NCBI RefSeq assembly: GCF_039543665.1
Contig: NZ_BAABKE010000002.1
Span: 186,001 to 250,000, forward strand
Source of the DNA: Wohlfahrtiimonas larvae
GTDB lineage: Bacteria > Pseudomonadota > Gammaproteobacteria > Cardiobacteriales > Wohlfahrtiimonadaceae
DNA: 64,000 nt
Direction: 5' to 3'
The notes beneath the pieces are model-generated. The model was not told where the DNA came from and made no database searches. It saw only the letters and a program-made list of their open reading frames with translations. Shown here piece by piece: positions 60,747-64,000 of the stretch. The stretch's first letter is position 1. Every line of letters starts with the position of its first letter. The position numbers and the translations under genes were made by a program.

Positions 60747-63700
60747 ATGTCAGAAATCGAACAGAAAGATCAAAACCAAGAAGTCTTAGATAGCGCAGTT
60801 GCAGAAGGTGGTGCTTATGAAATATTAAGCCGTCGATTAAATGCATTGGGTACAGAGCTTCAAGAAAATATCGATACCTTGAATGCCAAACGTTTAGAAG
60901 AGTTTGGTAAAAGTGATATGGAAGTAATCGGGCGAATCCGCATTCGTACCGAAAATAACTGTATTGCAAGGGATATTGTTCGTTTTGGTGATTGGTTGCT
61001 GTTTGGTTACAACGTTTTTTTAGGCTTAAAAAAAGAAACGCACGTTGAAGATGTTTTCTCGCTCTACCGTTTAGTGGAGCATGATGATAGTTACGATGTT
61101 GAAACTGTACCTTTAGAGGGCACATTTTTAAGTATTGATCGTTTTGTTCAAGATTTTAATGAGCTTTATACTTACTATAAAAATGCTCAGTTATTACAAT
61201 TAGTTGAGCGTGATGGTAAGTTGTTGGCAAGCTTCCAAATGGGGGAACGATTAAGTGATATTCGTGTTTTCCGTTGGTCAATTTCTAGTGATAAACAGAA
61301 AATAGAATACATTGATAATCGTGGTGAGCGTGATATTTCATTGCCACCAGCTTATGATTTTGAATGGATTGCAACTGATCGAGAAAATATCGTCAATGGG
61401 CGTTTTCCGCACATTAACATTTTAGATACCGTATTTGTGGAAACAATTGGCGGTGATCTGACCGTTAAATGTGAAAATAATACAAATGATGGTTTGGGAA
61501 TTTATCGTGAAGAAGTTTTGGATAAAAACCAATCTATTAACGATGCAAAAATAGAATATGCCAAAGTCGGCTCATTGATTCTATTAAAAGTATTGCCTTA
61601 TCGTGAAGATACATGGCGTTATCTTGTTTACAATATAATGACGCAAAAAGTGCAACGTATTGATTCAATAGGTTTTGCTTGTATTCAATTACCAGAGGAT
61701 CACGGAATTATTTTTCCAGGTGGTTATTATTTGCAAAATGGTGATTTTAAAACGTATGAACACAATATGAGTGGAATGCGTTTTCGCCGCATTCGCAGAT
61801 CACCCAATGGTGAAGATGTGTTATACATTTTCTATGATGGCGCAGAAGGGCGCTTGGCATTGTTCAATTACAATATGATCGAGCGAACGCTAGCGAATCC
61901 TATTTTAGCGTTAGGTTATGCAGTGTTTGAAGATGGTCGTATGGTGGTTTTTGAATCGGTGGATAATGAAGCAACGCGTGTTCATCCGATGCAAATTTGG
62001 CAAACGCCATTTTTTAGTGATGAGTATTCAGCCAAACAACCAAATAATAATAGTTTATTAGGAAGAATTGGTAATCCTGATTTAGTGCGTGGGATTTCCG
62101 ATTTATATCATGTTGTGCGTGAAATTGGTGATCAAAGTGTTTCATCAGATCGCTATAGCTTATTGAGTGAAAATACCAAGCAATTGTTTGATCGCTATTT
62201 TTGGCTCAATGATGAAAAGAATTTCCCATTTGCAGGCATTTTGCGTTCAATCTCTCAAACCAGTGAATTGGTTTTGGATGAATATGAAAAAGTAGAAGCG
62301 ATTCGCAAGCAATCAGATAATGCGATGCGAGAAGCGATGACAATGCAAAAAACATTGTTATCACAATTATATGCAGACAGTTGGCAAGAAACCGATGAAT
62401 TTGTGGAAGCATTGCATTCCATTAATATGCAAATTGGTCGCTTAGTGACATTGCGTGGTTATCGTTACATTGATCTGAAAGAGATTGATGCAATGGAAGC
62501 GCAAATGAAAGAGCGACAAGCATTGATTTCTCGCGCAACAGCAGAGTTTTTAGCTGATGATCGCTCATTACAGCCGTTTTTGGATAAAATCCAAACAACA
62601 GAAACGGCAACGCAGCAAGCTGTTAATACCGCACAATTGCAAACATTGCTGACAGAATCTGATGATATGTCGAGCGATTTGGATATGTTATCCAATTTGA
62701 TGGCAACATTGAAGTTTGATGATGTGACACTGCAAACCAAAATTGTTGAATCCATTGCAGAGGTTTACGCTAAGTTAAATCAGATGAAGGCGCGCATCAT
62801 TCAAAAGCGTAAGTCTTTATCATCGACAGAAATGGTGGCGCAGTTTGGCGCTCAATTTAAACTCTTTGGGCAAAGCGTTGCCAATGCTTTGAACTTAGCA
62901 ACTACGCCCGAGCGCTGTGATGATGAATTATCCCGTTTATTGGTGCAATTAGAAGAGTTAGAAAATCAATTCAGCGAAAGTGATGAATTTTTAGCAGACA
63001 TTCTTGCTAAGCGTGATGAAGTCTTAGAAAGCTTTGAAGGACATAAACAGCAATTGTTAGAAGAGCGCCAACGCAGAGCGCAATCCTTGCAAATAGCAGC
63101 TGATCGTATTTTAGAAAGCATTCCAAGAAGAACCGCGAGATTCAGCGATACCACCGAATTGAATGCTTTTTTTGTGACGGATGCTTTAGCTGTTAAGATT
63201 CGTGAAATCACAGAAAAACTCCGTGAATTGCATGATAACGTTAAAGCAGATGATATTGAATCACGCTTTAAAAGTGCGAAAGATCAAGCAGTTCGTTCGC
63301 TTCGTGATAAATCAGAGATTTTTGAGTTAGGTGGTAATGTTATTCGTTTGGGTAAACATCGTTTCAGCGTGAATACACAAGAGCCTGATTTGACGATTTT
63401 ACCGAAAGAAAATTATCTCTATTTGCAATTAACAGGCACAGATTATCAAGAACGCATTCAAAATGAGATCTTAGCGCAATATCAGCCATTTTGGCATATG
63501 ACGATGGAATCAGAATCGCCAGAGGTTTATCGTGCGGAATATTTGGCAAACAGCATCATCGTTGCAGCGCGCAATAATCAGGAAGGCTTAACCACAGGCA
63601 TTTTGCATGCGGCGATTTCTATGCAAGAAAACTTGGATAAATTGGTGCGCGATTTCGCAGCAAGCCGTTATCGTGATGGTTATGAAAAAGGGATTCATGA

Positions 63701-64000
63701 TCACGATGCTGTACAAATTCTGAAAAAATTAGTGCCATTGAATGAAAGTGCAGATTTATTGCGTTTCAGTGCGATGGCAAGAAGTTTGGCAATGTTGTTT
63801 TGGAATTTTGAGCAAGAAGATGATGTGGCAAGCTCTTGGATTGATCGCGCGAAAACAAGTATGGATATTTATACCTTGTTTGGGCATCGTGATGGGTTAG
63901 ATACGCTACAAGAAGAGATCGAAGTGACTTTATCTATGTTCTATGCAGAATATCCGATCAAACATGAGCCACTGAATATAAAGCATGCGGCAGAATATTT
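60747..64000 (+). CDS. Very large protein downstream of flotillin, partial at right edge
   Basis: An uninterrupted frame from ATG 60747 (or GTG 60741, in frame) to the window end, at least 1,084 residues. I checked every codon and found no stop. No convincing ribosome site precedes it. The first 500 residues are beta/alpha with WLLFGYNVFLGLKK, FQMGERLSDIRVFRW, NGEDVLYIFYDGAEGRLALF-like strand pairs; about 500-780 is helical and coiled-coil-like (IRKQSDNAMREAMTMQKTLLSQLY, RLLVQLEELENQFSESDEF). No P-loop is visible in the part seen. From memory, ORFs beside YqiJ/YqiK-like genes in Acinetobacter and relatives carry the name 'DNA repair ATPase', with the ATPase at the C-terminal end, beyond this window. 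That identity is an inference from place and size. Confidence 0.7.
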   Translation, partial: MSEIEQKDQNQEVLDSAVAEGGAYEILSRRLNALGTELQENIDTLNAKRLEEFGKSDMEVIGRIRIRTENNCIARDIVRFGDWLLFGYNVFLGLKKETHVEDVFSLYRLVEHDDSYDVETVPLEGTFLSIDRFVQDFNELYTYYKNAQLLQLVERDGKLLASFQMGERLSDIRVFRWSISSDKQKIEYIDNRGERDISLPPAYDFEWIATDRENIVNGRFPHINILDTVFVETIGGDLTVKCENNTNDGLGIYREEVLDKNQSINDAKIEYAKVGSLILLKVLPYREDTWRYLVYNIMTQKVQRIDSIGFACIQLPEDHGIIFPGGYYLQNGDFKTYEHNMSGMRFRRIRRSPNGEDVLYIFYDGAEGRLALFNYNMIERTLANPILALGYAVFEDGRMVVFESVDNEATRVHPMQIWQTPFFSDEYSAKQPNNNSLLGRIGNPDLVRGISDLYHVVREIGDQSVSSDRYSLLSENTKQLFDRYFWLNDEKNFPFAGILRSISQTSELVLDEYEKVEAIRKQSDNAMREAMTMQKTLLSQLYADSWQETDEFVEALHSINMQIGRLVTLRGYRYIDLKEIDAMEAQMKERQALISRATAEFLADDRSLQPFLDKIQTTETATQQAVNTAQLQTLLTESDDMSSDLDMLSNLMATLKFDDVTLQTKIVESIAEVYAKLNQMKARIIQKRKSLSSTEMVAQFGAQFKLFGQSVANALNLATTPERCDDELSRLLVQLEELENQFSESDEFLADILAKRDEVLESFEGHKQQLLEERQRRAQSLQIAADRILESIPRRTARFSDTTELNAFFVTDALAVKIREITEKLRELHDNVKADDIESRFKSAKDQAVRSLRDKSEIFELGGNVIRLGKHRFSVNTQEPDLTILPKENYLYLQLTGTDYQERIQNEILAQYQPFWHMTMESESPEVYRAEYLANSIIVAARNNQEGLTTGILHAAISMQENLDKLVRDFAASRYRDGYEKGIHDHDAVQILKKLVPLNESADLLRFSAMARSLAMLFWNFEQEDDVASSWIDRAKTSMDIYTLFGHRDGLDTLQEEIEVTLSMFYAEYPIKHEPLNIKHAAEY

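Noticed and set aside
1..64000. CRISPR arrays, insertion sequences, prophage genes, tRNA or rRNA genes
   Set aside because: None found: no regularly spaced repeats, no transposase- or integrase-like ORF, no tRNA cloverleaf or rRNA sequence was recognised by eye; a dedicated scan could still find one.

Overview
The window is AT-rich chromosomal DNA from a gammaproteobacterium. Support comes from a GlnS N-terminus, SotB, RNase T, HslUV, YajQ, ErpA and an E. coli-type glutamate-cysteine ligase, all close to their gammaproteobacterial forms, together with a clpP-clpX order. I cannot name the genus. The low GC and mix of enterobacterial-like and Pseudomonas/Acinetobacter-like neighbourhoods (DUF2868 + DUF3482 GTPase, flotillin + very large ATPase-family protein) would suit a Cardiobacteriales- or Moraxellales-like lineage, but this is inference. 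I saw no rRNA, tRNA, CRISPR array, integrase, transposase or phage structural gene, so this is mostly core chromosome with small accessory pockets.

Layout. 1-4.5 kb: start of glnS and an RND efflux pump with its periplasmic adaptor (no outer-membrane channel gene beside it). 4.6-11.1 kb: a purine permease, then the compact minus-strand series clpP-clpX-rnt-gshA-terC. 11.3-14.6 kb: serC and the tail-specific protease prc. 14.6-19.3 kb: a tightly packed minus-strand run of SPFH protein, NfeD, DUF2868 membrane protein, DUF3482 GTPase and a SieB-like two-helix membrane protein. 19.3-26.1 kb: erpA, Nudix, SDR, lysC, a DAACS symporter, aroC and hemB. 26.1-29.7 kb: accessory pocket with a small unknown gene, an RNA ligase overlapping an HD-Pnk end-healing enzyme, and a SUKH protein. 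29.7-34 kb: a TetR/MFS divergent pair sharing a perfect inverted-repeat operator, an isolated type IV pilin-like gene and a CPA1 antiporter. 34-42.3 kb: a TonB receptor with Fur-like sites, hslVU, an ion-channel protein with an odd filter, a Na/Pi-PhoU transporter, a YdcH-like protein and yajQ. 42.4-52.1 kb: a very large FAD/Fe-S oxidoreductase fusion, fumC, a butanediol-type dehydrogenase, sotB and a FUSC membrane protein. 52.3-57 kb: a three-gene block of a secreted coiled-coil protein, a second Na/Pi-like transporter and a 492-residue membrane protein. 57.1-64 kb: a RidA with a signal peptide, then yqiJ-yqiK-like genes and a giant ORF that runs off the right edge.

How the parts fit. ClpXP, HslUV and Prc provide cytoplasmic and periplasmic proteolysis. 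gshA, fumC, serC, lysC, aroC and hemB are housekeeping metabolism. The most interesting parts are (i) the RNA ligase/HD-Pnk pair, which together could heal and seal broken RNA; (ii) two separate SPFH/NfeD membrane-microdomain modules, one ending in a GTPase and a SieB-like protein, the other in a giant putative ATPase-family protein; and (iii) the uncharacterised 52.3-57 kb block. Several starts were moved from the longest ORF to an ATG or GTG with a good Shine-Dalgarno sequence, and two small decayed genes are reported.
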